Below are positions 33,209 through 41,533 of a stretch of DNA of 42,474 nt, one piece after another (the stretch's first letter is position 1; each line of letters starts with the position of its first letter). The DNA is taken from assembly GCF_049723235.1 (NCBI RefSeq), contig NZ_JBNARB010000020.1, positions 1 to 42,474 on the forward strand. The letters run 5' to 3'. The notes under the pieces were generated by a model. The model saw nothing but the letters and a program-made list of their open reading frames with translations. It was not told the origin of the DNA and searched no databases. The position numbers and the translations under genes were made by a program. This DNA comes from Thermovenabulum sp049723235. GTDB taxonomy: Bacteria; Bacillota; Thermosediminibacteria; Thermosediminibacterales; Thermosediminibacteraceae.

Positions 33209-34217
33209 ATATTATTTTTTCATCTACACTTTGTATATCATTACATCCTGTTAAAATCATAGCCTGTTTTAGCTCTTTTGCAATTTTTTCTAATATAAAT
33301 TTAACACCTTCTTTTCCTCCTCCAAAAGCACCTATTATAACTGGTCTACCCACCAGTACCGCATCGGCTCCAAGAGCTAAATATTTTAAAACATCAACTC
33401 CGGACCGCACACCACCGTCTGCAAAAATAGTAATCTTGCCTTTTACCTTCTTTGCAATATTTGGTAAGACTTCAGCTACACCCGGCGTATAATCCAGTAT
33501 TCTCCCACCGTGATTTGACACTACTATAGCTTTGGCTCCCACTTCCACAGCCATTTGTGCCTCATCGACAGTCATGATTCCTTTTAATATAAAAGGGATA
33601 TTTATTTTTGATATTATTTCCTTTAATTCTTGTTTTGTCTTTGGTCCCACTGGCTGACCCATTAATGCCATAGTTATAAGCCCTGCCCCATCAATATCCA
33701 CTCCTACTGCTATAGCACCTATTTCTTCCGCTTTCTTAGCCCTTTCAATTATTTCACTGTTTTCCCTGGGTTTAATTATTGCAATCCCTTCACCATTTTC
33801 TTCTTTAATAGCTTTTAATCCTGATTCATAAAATACTGGATTTCCTCCATCTCCACACATTCCTATTGTTCCTGCCTCTTTGCTTCCCGATATTACCATT
33901 TGTATAAAATCTTCTTCAGAAATTTTAGCTCCCATATTGTAACTTGTTCCGGTAATAGGTGCAGCTAATATGGGCATTGAAAGCTTTTTACCAAATAATT
34001 CTATGCAAATATCTGGATCTTTAGCATTGTGAATTGTTCTTAAATTTAATTTTATATTAGAGAGTGCATCGATATTAGCAATAAATGAAGAACCAGTTCC
34101 AACCCCTCCCATTCCAGGGACTTCACCTCGACAAGCCTTTCCATCACAGAATGAACAAACGCGACAGAAGCCTTTAAGGTTTTCTTTTGCAACAGACCTT
34201 AATTCTTCTAAATTCAT
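33198..34217 (-). CDS. FMN-dependent alpha-hydroxy-acid oxidizing enzyme with N-terminal Cys cluster
   Basis: A 339-aa TIM-barrel flavoenzyme of the lactate/glycolate oxidase family. Catalytic and FMN residues are visible in FILKGIMTVDEA (Lys), SNHGGRILD (His and Arg) and FADGGVRSG...VLVGRP. The N terminus has CX2CX2CX4C (Cys18, 21, 24, 29), which resembles a [4Fe-4S] motif and is not part of classical family members. In an anaerobe it likely acts as a dehydrogenase passing electrons through this cluster, not as an oxidase. ATG at 34217 follows AAGGAGG; the upstream in-frame ATG does not. Substrate unknown. Confidence 0.82.
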   Translation of the reverse strand: MNLEELRSVAKENLKGFCRVCSFCDGKACRGEVPGMGGVGTGSSFIANIDALSNIKLNLRTIHNAKDPDICIELFGKKLSMPILAAPITGTSYNMGAKISEEDFIQMVISGSKEAGTIGMCGDGGNPVFYESGLKAIKEENGEGIAIIKPRENSEIIERAKKAEEIGAIAVGVDIDGAGLITMALMGQPVGPKTKQELKEIISKINIPFILKGIMTVDEAQMAVEVGAKAIVVSNHGGRILDYTPGVAEVLPNIAKKVKGKITIFADGGVRSGVDVLKYLALGADAVLVGRPVIIGAFGGGKEGVKFILEKIAKELKQAMILTGCNDIQSVDEKIIYKK

Positions 34218-34284
34218 AAAAAGCCTCCTTTTCATTAAAGCATTTTATCTTTTTTTATAGTTCTCCTATATATATTATAAAAAC

Positions 34285-34329
34285 TGCTAAATATTAGCAC
34301 TATATAAAACAAAAAAATCTATCCTTCAA
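34285..34329 (-). promoter_or_regulatory. Promoter and palindromic operator of the hydroxy-acid oxidizing enzyme gene
   Basis: On the minus strand TTGAAG (34329-34324) and TATATA (34306-34301) are 17 bp apart. Directly after the -10, covering the expected start point, is the perfect palindrome TGCTAAATATTAGCA (34285-34299), a typical place for a repressor site. Confidence 0.6.
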
Positions 34330-34373
34330 AATTTATGTAAAGCTAAAAAACCTTAATAATTTTTTTTTAAGAA

Positions 34374-34416
34374 AAAGAGGCTGCTTAGCATATAGTATAC
34401 AAGAAGCAGCCTCTTT
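34374..34416 (-). terminator. Terminator after the double-cubane reductase gene
   Basis: AAAGAGGCTGCTT (34416-34404 on the minus strand) pairs with AAGCAGCCTCTTT (34386-34374), a 13-bp stem with a 17-nt loop, followed by a T-rich tail, just after the stop at 34427. Confidence 0.88.
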
Positions 34417-34426
34417 GATTATATTT

Positions 34427-35695
34427 TTATAGCATTTCTATAAAGGCCTCAATCCTTGTCCTTAGTTGTTCAGTATCACTTTCACTGTAGTCTGTTTCAA
34501 TGAGTAGATTGGGAATCCCTTCTTTTTCAAGTGCCTTCTTTACATTATAGTATTCTATTGCATAGGTTTGACAGAACTGTAAATTGTAATAGATCACCCC
34601 ATCTACTTTGTATTCTTTTGCAAGCCTTATTATATCATGGATTCTGTCTTTATTGGGCGTGAAGCAGGCACAGTTAATTTTAAAATATCTTTCTGCGATA
34701 GAATTTATTAGTTCATTCATTGACTCGCCTTTTATCTTCACTTCATTTTCAAAATATCTTGTACCTGTGCAGGTTTCTTCCACTACTACAGCAGCATTTA
34801 AGCTTTCAATTATATGGTGCAACTTCCAGTTTGGAATAGCCATTGGTGTCCCTGTTATCATTATCCTTTTTGAACTGCTTGGGAATACACCCTCTCCATT
34901 TTTTACTCTATCTTCCAATTCGCCACAAATTTCATTTACCTTCTGGGTAAATCTTGCAGGATCATCGTAAAAAGATATCTGGCTAATAAGCAATGCATCC
35001 TTTCCGCTTATCGGGACGGGATTTTGTTTTCTTAAATCATATAATCTTTTCAAAGCTCTCCTTTTATTGTTTATTAGCTCAATAGAAGATTTAAGGGCAT
35101 CTTCTGTAATTTTATTTCCTGTAATTTCTTCTAATTTTTCTTTTAATATTTCAAGTTCTTTAATAAATAAAGAAAATTCTTTTTCTGATTTCATTTGCGG
35201 TAAATGTATTACATGGACATCAGCATAATCTTTTAATATTTCCCAAGCTTTTTTCTTACCATCACATGTGGTTTCCCCTATTAACAAGTCGCAGGATTGG
35301 AAAAAGGGACATGTTTTTGAAATTTTAGCCCCCATAAAAGACTTAATTAGCGGACATATATTTTTAGGAAGTACCTTTTCACCATCAGGCACCCAAAACT
35401 GTGAGCCCCCGCAAAGTCCTACGCCAATAGCATCTGCAGCAAAAATTAATTCATCGGGGACAAATACACAAAAAGTCCCTACTACCTTTTCCCCTTGCGT
35501 TTTATGATTTACAAGCTCTTGTGGTCTTAAACCGTGAATAGCAGAAACCACTAAATTAAAATAGTTCATTCCCTGTGGGCGTTTCTCCTGAGATAAATAT
35601 ACTTCTTCATAAAATCCTGGGAGTAATGCACAAAGTTTGTCGTGTTTTTCAAGATCCATACCAAGGGATTCCCATAAGGTTTTATAATCGCTCAT
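34427..35695 (-). CDS. Double-cubane-cluster anaerobic reductase (HgdB/YjiM family)
   Basis: A 422-aa protein of the 2-hydroxyacyl-CoA dehydratase/BadD superfamily in its single-subunit double-cubane form. Conserved cysteines that could hold the [8Fe-9S] cluster are Cys76, Cys95, Cys114, Cys129, Cys135 and Cys144 in the first half, and Cys309, Cys342/344 and Cys375 in the second. In Carboxydothermus a relative reduces small molecules such as acetylene with ATP-driven low-potential electrons; the natural substrate is unknown. AGGAGGT precedes the ATG at 35695. The partner activase gene is 36 nt upstream. Confidence 0.9.
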   Translation of the reverse strand: MSDYKTLWESLGMDLEKHDKLCALLPGFYEEVYLSQEKRPQGMNYFNLVVSAIHGLRPQELVNHKTQGEKVVGTFCVFVPDELIFAADAIGVGLCGGSQFWVPDGEKVLPKNICPLIKSFMGAKISKTCPFFQSCDLLIGETTCDGKKKAWEILKDYADVHVIHLPQMKSEKEFSLFIKELEILKEKLEEITGNKITEDALKSSIELINNKRRALKRLYDLRKQNPVPISGKDALLISQISFYDDPARFTQKVNEICGELEDRVKNGEGVFPSSSKRIMITGTPMAIPNWKLHHIIESLNAAVVVEETCTGTRYFENEVKIKGESMNELINSIAERYFKINCACFTPNKDRIHDIIRLAKEYKVDGVIYYNLQFCQTYAIEYYNVKKALEKEGIPNLLIETDYSESDTEQLRTRIEAFIEML

Positions 35696-35731
35696 TTTTT
35701 ACCTCCTGTTCTTTTTTAATTTATCTTAAAA

Positions 35732-36496
35732 TTATTCTTCATATCCAATTAGCGCCGCACCAATTGCTGCAGAATATAAAGCATATTCAGGGGTATATAT
35801 TTTCTTGTTTAATTTTTGTTCCAGTAAAAATTTTAAGTATTGATTTTTTGAAAGACCCCCTGTAAAGCAAATTTTTTCTTCAAAATTAAATTTATAAAGG
35901 AAAGTTGTAACCCTTTCCGCTATAGAATTAATTATTCCTGCGATTATTTCTTCTTTAGCTACTCCTTTTGAAGATAGGCTAATAACTTCCGATTCTGCAA
36001 AAACAGTGCACATACTATTTATCTTGGCAGGGATAATTGAAATGGGTATGTCTAAATTTTTTATTGCAATATTCATACTTTTTAGAATATATTCCAAAAA
36101 CTTGCCTGTCCCTGCTGAACATTTGTCATTCATAAAAAATTCCTTGACTTTTCCTGTTTCATCAAGGAAAATAAGTTTACTATCCTGTCCACCTAAATCT
36201 ATAATAGTTTTTACATCCGGAAAAAGGAATTTTGTCCCTCTTGCATGACATGTAATTTCACTTACTTTTTTACCCGCATAATCAAAAGATACTCTTCCAT
36301 AACCAGTTGCAACAATCTTATATTCTTTAATAATTTCGTCTATATGACCTTTTGTTAAATATTCCACAGCTTTTTTTGCAGCTTTTTGAGGTTCATACAA
36401 AGTAGGAAAAACTACAAAATTCTTTATACTTCCATCAAATAAAACCGCTTTTGTATTTGTAGAACCTATATCAATACCGATAACTTTTTTTGCCAT
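35732..36496 (-). CDS. Acyl-CoA dehydratase-type activase (HgdC/YjiL family)
   Basis: An ASKHA-fold ATPase (254 aa) that uses ATP hydrolysis to push electrons into the reductase encoded downstream. It shows the phosphate-binding GIDIGSTNTKAV (7-18), DLGGQDSK (100-107), GGLSKN (213-218) and the two cysteines that bridge one [4Fe-4S] cluster across the homodimer, Cys126 (NDKCSAGTGKF) and Cys163 (NSMCTVFAESE). AGAGGATG lies before the ATG. Together with the next gene it forms a complete two-component reductase. Confidence 0.93.
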   Translation of the reverse strand: MAKKVIGIDIGSTNTKAVLFDGSIKNFVVFPTLYEPQKAAKKAVEYLTKGHIDEIIKEYKIVATGYGRVSFDYAGKKVSEITCHARGTKFLFPDVKTIIDLGGQDSKLIFLDETGKVKEFFMNDKCSAGTGKFLEYILKSMNIAIKNLDIPISIIPAKINSMCTVFAESEVISLSSKGVAKEEIIAGIINSIAERVTTFLYKFNFEEKICFTGGLSKNQYLKFLLEQKLNKKIYTPEYALYSAAIGAALIGYEE

Positions 36497-36563
36497 TAAT
36501 TTTTCATCCTCTTTAAATTGCTTTTTAATACTTAAATTTTCACGTTAATTTTAGCACAAAATG

Positions 36564-36655
36564 ATAAAAAAAGTGATTTGTATATTTAATAACTTTTATA
36601 TAAGTTATTGATATCTTCAATAATATTTCATCGATAATCCATCATCACTTTTTAT
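36564..36655 (-). other. Nested inverted repeats upstream of the activase gene
   Basis: In the 229-bp gap before the activase gene, ATCACTTTTTAT (36644-36655) is complementary to ATAAAAAAAGTGAT (36564-36577, two extra A), enclosing a perfect inverted repeat AATAACTT/AAGTTATT (36588-36595/36602-36609). It may be a structured leader RNA or an operator region; an extended -10 (TGCTAAAAT, near 36556-36548 on the minus strand) would place the start downstream of it. Confidence 0.45.
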
Positions 36656-36662
36656 ACCTTTA

Positions 36663-36695
36663 AAAATAAAAACCCCTGAAATATATTATCAGGGG
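36663..36695 (-). terminator. Terminator of the sugar-acid operon
   Basis: CCCCTGA (36695-36689 on the minus strand) pairs with TCAGGGG (36679-36673), followed by TTTTTATTTTT, 31 nt after the pdxA2 stop. Confidence 0.88.
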
Positions 36696-36725
36696 CAATT
36701 CTTCACAAATATTTATGTTACCTTT

Positions 36726-37712
36726 TTATTTTATTTTATTTTTAACTATTTTATCAGCTAATTTAATTGCTTCTACTAAACTTTTTTCATTTGCTATTCC
36801 TTTTCCGGCTATATCAAAAGCTGTACCGTGATCAACTGATGTTCTTATTATAGGAAGTCCAACAGTAAAATTCACTCCATTTTCTAATCCAAATAATTTT
36901 ATTGGTATATGTCCTTGATCGTGATACATTGCGACAACTACATCATACTCCCCCTTCAACGCTTTTAGAAAAATTACATCTGCGGGTATAGGACCAACAA
37001 CGTTAATTCCTTCTTTATTTGCCTCACATATGGCTGGAATTATTTCGTTTATTTCTTCATCACCAAATAATCCTGCTTCTCCACTATGAGGATTTAAAGC
37101 CGAGACTCCTATTTTAGGAATGGTTTTGCCTAAAAGTTTTCCTGCTTCCTCTGCAAGATGAATAACTTCTAAAATTTTATCTTTTTTAATATAACTACTT
37201 ACATTTTTCAGCGCCACATGAGTGGTAACATGTATTACATTCAATTTTCCATTTGTCAAAACCATAGAATATTTTTGAGCCTTAGTTAGATCGGCAATTA
37301 ATTCGGTATGGCCATTATAATGATACCCTGCCTGGTTTAATGAAGTTTTATTTATAGGAGCAGTAATTACAGCAGATAATTTTTTTTCTAAAGTAAATTG
37401 AACAGCTGTATGAATATACTCAAAAGAAGCTTTTCCACAGATCGGATTTATTTTTCCTATTATGAATTCATCTATAGATAAATTATTAACCGGATAAATA
37501 TTTATAGCTCCATCCTTAAATTCATCTAAATTTTTGATAATATTTATTTCCCTATTTATATTACAGAGATTTATATAGTGCTCTATAATATTTTTTGACC
37601 CAAATATCACTATTTTTAGTTTTTCAACTTCATTATTATTAAGTGCTTTAACTATTATTTCCGGGCCTATTCCAGCTGGATCTCCCATTGTTATACCGAA
37701 AAACTCTTCCAA
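36726..37712 (-). CDS. pdxA2: PdxA2, 4-phospho-(D-threonate) dehydrogenase family
   Basis: A 328-aa PdxA-family dehydrogenase: GITMGDPAGIGPEI at the N terminus, and metal-binding His in NGHTELIADLT, MYHDQGHIPIK and SVDHGTAFDIAG. PdxA proper works in vitamin B6 synthesis, but the PdxA2 group paired with a DUF1537 kinase oxidises and decarboxylates 4-phospho-threonate or -erythronate to dihydroxyacetone phosphate. The kinase gene 3 nt upstream makes the second role far more likely. Last gene of the operon. Confidence 0.88.
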   Translation of the reverse strand: MEEFFGITMGDPAGIGPEIIVKALNNNEVEKLKIVIFGSKNIIEHYINLCNINREINIIKNLDEFKDGAINIYPVNNLSIDEFIIGKINPICGKASFEYIHTAVQFTLEKKLSAVITAPINKTSLNQAGYHYNGHTELIADLTKAQKYSMVLTNGKLNVIHVTTHVALKNVSSYIKKDKILEVIHLAEEAGKLLGKTIPKIGVSALNPHSGEAGLFGDEEINEIIPAICEANKEGINVVGPIPADVIFLKALKGEYDVVVAMYHDQGHIPIKLFGLENGVNFTVGLPIIRTSVDHGTAFDIAGKGIANEKSLVEAIKLADKIVKNKIK

Positions 37713-37715
37713 TTT

Positions 37716-38954
37716 TTATTCCCCTTTCAGATACCTATAGGAATTGTATAATGTTAATTCATTCCCAAAACCACCAGCTTTAGTAATTATTTTTAACCTT
37801 CTAAAAGGACCTTCAAAAAGTTCAATTTCCGGTATTCCTGGTTCTACTTCATTTTTTATTTTTATAATTTTAGAATTTAATTTTTTGACCACGTTAAAAG
37901 CTATATCCCCTCCTGTCAATATTAAACCTTTAGGTTTTGTCAGATTTATAACCTTTAAGCTTATTTCTGAAATTTTTTCTGCAATAATTTGACTTATATC
38001 TTTTATTTCAATTCCTAATTCTAATGAAATTTTCTTTGCTGTTTCCAAATCTTCTTGCGCCATATAAGATGTAATTATAACATCCTTATCATTATAAGTA
38101 TTAACAAGGGAATAAATCCTGTTTTTTTCACTTTCTGCCTCATTAAATAAATTATATAAATCAATATTGATTATGGGAATATTTCCTTTTTCAGATAAAT
38201 TTATCAACTGGGTTATCGTTAAACTCCTTGTACTCCCAGAAACAGTAATAATTTTCCCTTCTTTCTTTATTGATGAGATTAATGCTTCTGCAAGGCCTGC
38301 TGAACCAACCCATAAAACCTTTTTATTAGCTTCAGTTACCTTTGTTGCTATTTCTACTAAATCTGAATCTTTTTCAGCATCGAAGGTTAAAGTATTAATA
38401 TCCTTTAAATTTTTTATTATAATTTCTAAATTCTTAATTTCACTTAAATACACATGCCTTACTTTAAAGACATTATTGCTTAGTAGGATTTTTATATTAG
38501 AAACATTAACAGGATTTTTTATATCATTGGCAAATTCAGTTTTATCAACCGGTTTACCATTAACATAATGAACCTCATTTAACGTTATTCGATTATTTTT
38601 AGGATAAGCCGGAGCAAAAATAATAAGCTCCGGCTTAAGTTCTTCGTAAAGGGCTATAATTTCTTCAACTATATTACCTCTTAAAGTGGAATCTATTTTT
38701 TTATAAATAATCATTTCTTCCAATTCTACGTTTATTAATGCTTTCAATTTGTTTATTGATTCTTTTACTTTGTTATAAGCATTTTCAGGAGATAAACCCC
38801 TTGTTTCTGTATCTATTACTAAAGCATCAAATTCAGATTTTGTGAAACCTTCTAAATCTAATAGTGTATACGTCTCAAAGCCCTTTTTTGTTAATTGTAC
38901 TCCCGTATCGTTTGCACCCGTGAAATCATCAGCTATTATTATAAATTTAAACAA
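37716..38954 (-). CDS. Four-carbon acid sugar kinase (DUF1537 family, DtnK-like)
   Basis: A 412-aa kinase of the DUF1537 family that phosphorylates threonate or erythronate at O4. The N-terminal substrate domain shows IIADDFTGANDTGVQ and KKIDSTLRGN; the C-terminal nucleotide domain shows GLILTGGDIAFNVVK and GGFGNE. It is followed directly by pdxA2, the known pair for D-threonate. Exact stereochemistry cannot be read from the sequence. Start ATG follows GGAGAGAG. Confidence 0.88.
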   Translation of the reverse strand: MFKFIIIADDFTGANDTGVQLTKKGFETYTLLDLEGFTKSEFDALVIDTETRGLSPENAYNKVKESINKLKALINVELEEMIIYKKIDSTLRGNIVEEIIALYEELKPELIIFAPAYPKNNRITLNEVHYVNGKPVDKTEFANDIKNPVNVSNIKILLSNNVFKVRHVYLSEIKNLEIIIKNLKDINTLTFDAEKDSDLVEIATKVTEANKKVLWVGSAGLAEALISSIKKEGKIITVSGSTRSLTITQLINLSEKGNIPIINIDLYNLFNEAESEKNRIYSLVNTYNDKDVIITSYMAQEDLETAKKISLELGIEIKDISQIIAEKISEISLKVINLTKPKGLILTGGDIAFNVVKKLNSKIIKIKNEVEPGIPEIELFEGPFRRLKIITKAGGFGNELTLYNSYRYLKGE

Positions 38955-38968
38955 TTTAGCTCTCTCCT

Positions 38969-39913
38969 TTATTTGTCATTATTTCTTTTTTCCCTTTTAT
39001 CTAAATAAGATACTAATAAGGGGCATAATATTGCAGTTATAATTACAGAAGCCGCTACTTGTGCGGTAGCTGCACCCACTAACGGCGCAAGATTTGGATC
39101 AACGGCAGCAACAGCAGCAGGAGTAGCCACTGCATTACCCGCAGTGGTACCAATTGCAGCACCTACTGCCTTGTTTTCTTTAAAGAGAATTTTTATAGTA
39201 AAGTAGCCTGCTAATCCGGTAAAAATTACCGTAATTAAGCCTAACAATAGGCCAGGTAATCCCGCTTTAAATATTGTTTTAAAATCAAGGGCAGCTCCAA
39301 GGGGAAAGGCAAAGAAAGGAATTAAAAGTCTTTGCCCGGGTTCTAAGAATTTTTTCCAATCCTCATCTAAGTTTCCTAAAATCATTCCTATAATAATTGG
39401 AACTATAACGGCGACAAGAGCAATAAAAGGTATATTTGCAAGCCCTGAAACACCCATGGCAACCATAGTCAAAAATGGACCATCATTTATAGACAATATC
39501 GCAATCGCACCTACATCAGTAGGATCACCGTATTGTGAAGCTAAAGCGGTGTATAGTCCTCCATTAGAATTTGTAACTGCAGCGATGATTGCCAATGAAG
39601 ATAGCCCTAAAAGTCCTGCAGTTCCTAAGAATTTGCCAGTAAACCAACCCAATATTGCACCTATCAAAAACTTTACTAAAGTAAGTGCTGTTCCCTTTGC
39701 TAAAGAAACTCCTGCTTGCCTTACAGTTATCTGAGCTCCATTGCACAAAAGGAAAAGTGCAATAAGCGGCATAGCACCCTGTTTGAACAAAGCAGTGGTA
39801 AAACCTCCAATTTGAAGCACACTTGGGAAAAAAGTATTAATTGTAGCACCAAGAAGCAATGGTATAACCATTAAGCCTCCCGGAACTTTATTAATAGCTT
39901 TTAATAATTTCAT
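38969..39913 (-). CDS. KdgT-family sugar-acid permease
   Basis: A 314-aa membrane protein with about ten segments of the 2-keto-3-deoxygluconate permease family (MKLLKAINKVPGGLMVIPLLLGATINTFFP, GNAVATPAAVAAVDP). In this operon it probably imports the four-carbon or related acid used by the kinase; a true KDG role would need kdgK/kdgA genes, which are absent. AAGGAGG precedes the ATG, 11 nt after the dehydratase large subunit gene. Confidence 0.85.
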   Translation of the reverse strand: MKLLKAINKVPGGLMVIPLLLGATINTFFPSVLQIGGFTTALFKQGAMPLIALFLLCNGAQITVRQAGVSLAKGTALTLVKFLIGAILGWFTGKFLGTAGLLGLSSLAIIAAVTNSNGGLYTALASQYGDPTDVGAIAILSINDGPFLTMVAMGVSGLANIPFIALVAVIVPIIIGMILGNLDEDWKKFLEPGQRLLIPFFAFPLGAALDFKTIFKAGLPGLLLGLITVIFTGLAGYFTIKILFKENKAVGAAIGTTAGNAVATPAAVAAVDPNLAPLVGAATAQVAASVIITAILCPLLVSYLDKREKRNNDK

Positions 39914-39924
39914 ATAGCCCCTCC

Positions 39925-41082
39925 TTAAAAAGTTGAAATTAATTTATACATACCAAATTCCCTATGCCTTAAAGTTTCCGCTTTGGTCATTTTGCCGTTG
40001 CATACCTCTATCAAAAGATTAAATAATCTTTCACCGGCATCCTTAATTGATTCAATACCCTCTACGATTGTTCCACAGTTAAAATCTATATTATCTTCCA
40101 TATTTTTATATGTTTCGGGGTTTCCGGTAATTTTTATGACCGGTGCTATAGGTGATCCGGTTGGAGTACCGCGACCTGTGGTAAATATTACAACCTGAGA
40201 ACCCCCTGCAGTCATTCCAGTAATAGATTCAATATCCTGTCCGGGAGTATCCATAAAATAAAGCCCTTTACCCTGCGGTTCTTCGCCGTATTCTAAAACA
40301 CCCTGTAAGGGTTTTGTACCCCCTTTATAAATACAACCCAAGGATTTTTCTTCAATAGTACTAATACCACCTTCGATATTTCCTGGTGTAGGCTGTCCGC
40401 CTCGCATATCTACTCCCATTGTCTTTGCCTTTTCTTCACACCTTTTAACGATATAAAGTAATTTTTCTCCTACTTCCTTTGTCACAGCCCTTTTTGCGAA
40501 AAGATGCTCTGCTCCAATTAATTCTGTAGTTTCTGAAAACATTGATGTCCCACCAAGTTCAACAATTTTGTCGGATACATAGCCTGCTACAGGATTAGAA
40601 GCTAAGCCAGAAGTTGTATCAGAACCACCGCATTCAATTGATAATAATAATTCTGAAATATCCACTTCTTCTCTTTCAAATTTACAAATTTCCTGCATCA
40701 TCTGCCTTGCTATTCTTGTACCTTTTTCTTCTGCTTTCAAAGTTCCTCCGCAATGCTGTATAACAATATAATCTACAAGTTTGCCCGTTTTTGCAATTTC
40801 AGCTGCTACATTCTCAGTCGGTACACCTTCACATCCTAAACCTACAACCAATACTGCTCCAACATTCGGATTCTTCCCCAAACCGATTAAAGTATTTTTT
40901 ATTAATTCAAGATCACCACCAATTTGACAGCACCCGTGCTGATTTGGAATGGCAACAGCACCTTCTACATGGGAAGCTATTCTTTCTGCAACTACACTTG
41001 CACATACAGACGAAGGTATTATTAATAAATGATTTCTTATACCTACTTTTCCGTTTTGTCTTACAAAGCCCTTAAATTTCAT
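39925..41082 (-). CDS. UxaA-family dehydratase, large subunit
   Basis: A 385-aa protein equal to the C-terminal part of altronate dehydratase UxaA/galactarate dehydratase. Motifs include RNHLLIIPSSVCAS, NQHGCCQIG, GLGCEG, IVIQHCGGT and ECGGSDTTSGLASNP, with several Cys/His that may bind iron. The N-terminal SAF part is a separate gene overlapping by 4 nt (ATGA). The same split occurs in sulfolactate sulfo-lyase SuyAB and in some altronate dehydratases, so substrate cannot be fixed. ATG at 41082 is chosen for the GGAGGAGG site; an in-frame start six codons earlier lies in that site. Confidence 0.85.
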   Translation of the reverse strand: MKFKGFVRQNGKVGIRNHLLIIPSSVCASVVAERIASHVEGAVAIPNQHGCCQIGGDLELIKNTLIGLGKNPNVGAVLVVGLGCEGVPTENVAAEIAKTGKLVDYIVIQHCGGTLKAEEKGTRIARQMMQEICKFEREEVDISELLLSIECGGSDTTSGLASNPVAGYVSDKIVELGGTSMFSETTELIGAEHLFAKRAVTKEVGEKLLYIVKRCEEKAKTMGVDMRGGQPTPGNIEGGISTIEEKSLGCIYKGGTKPLQGVLEYGEEPQGKGLYFMDTPGQDIESITGMTAGGSQVVIFTTGRGTPTGSPIAPVIKITGNPETYKNMEDNIDFNCGTIVEGIESIKDAGERLFNLLIEVCNGKMTKAETLRHREFGMYKLISTF

Positions 41083-41381
41083 TTTAATTCCTCCTCCCAA
41101 TCTCCGCGTCCTCTTAAGCTTTCGATATTATGTACGTGAACATGTTCTCCTTTTTTGATATCAACTGTTGCCCTTCCTATAACTTCCCCGTATTTTATTA
41201 TTTCTTCCCCCTTTTTAATATCCTTTACAGCAAATTTATGACCGAATTTAATATCTGATAATAGGGTTATTTTTAGATCATAACCTTCAACTTCGATTAA
41301 TACTTCTTCGCTTGATGATAAATCCTTTACAGCCGTTGCCACATTATCCTTTGGATGTGCAATAACAGCAAATTTTTTCAA
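41079..41381 (-). CDS. UxaA-family dehydratase, small subunit (SAF domain)
   Basis: A 100-aa SAF domain protein equivalent to the N terminus of UxaA or to SuyA: HPKDNVATAVKDL, GHKFAVKDIKKGEEIIKYGEVIGRATVDIKKGEHVHVHNIES. The HVHVHN end is typical of the family. It forms one enzyme with the large subunit. First gene of the operon, 30 nt downstream of the expected sigma-54 start point. Confidence 0.88.
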   Translation of the reverse strand: MKKFAVIAHPKDNVATAVKDLSSSEEVLIEVEGYDLKITLLSDIKFGHKFAVKDIKKGEEIIKYGEVIGRATVDIKKGEHVHVHNIESLRGRGDWEEELK

Positions 41382-41420
41382 TTAAAACACCTCCAACAAT
41401 TTTTTATTTATTTTTTTATT

Positions 41421-41440
41421 GTTGCAATAACAATGCCAAT
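41421..41440 (-). promoter_or_regulatory. Sigma-54 promoter of the sugar-acid operon
   Basis: On the minus strand TTGGCATTGTTATTGCAAC (41439-41421) matches the -24/-12 consensus TGGCAC-N5-TTGCA, with the invariant GG and GC exactly 10 bp apart. It faces the SAF subunit gene. The neighbouring gene encodes a sigma-54 activator, which confirms the reading. Confidence 0.9.
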
Positions 41441-41480
41441 TAAAAATACATTAAATTTATAAACTCTATCTTTAAGAAAC

Positions 41481-41497
41481 TGTTGCATTCGGCAACA
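41481..41497. promoter_or_regulatory. Candidate upstream activator site
   Basis: TGTTGC (41481-41486) and GCAACA (41492-41497) are a perfect inverted repeat with a 5-bp spacer, about 45 bp upstream of the -24 element. This is the form and place expected for the binding site of the adjacent sigma-54 activator. Confidence 0.7.
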
Positions 41498-41533
41498 AAA
41501 AATAAACCTCTCGATGCATTTTGCATCAAGAGG
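41498..41533 (-). terminator. Terminator overlapping the end of the sigma-54 activator gene
   Basis: On the minus strand CCTCTTGATGCA (41533-41522) pairs with TGCATCGAGAGG (41518-41507) with one mismatch, followed by TTTATTTTTT. The TGA stop (41528-41526) lies in the 5' arm. Confidence 0.85.
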
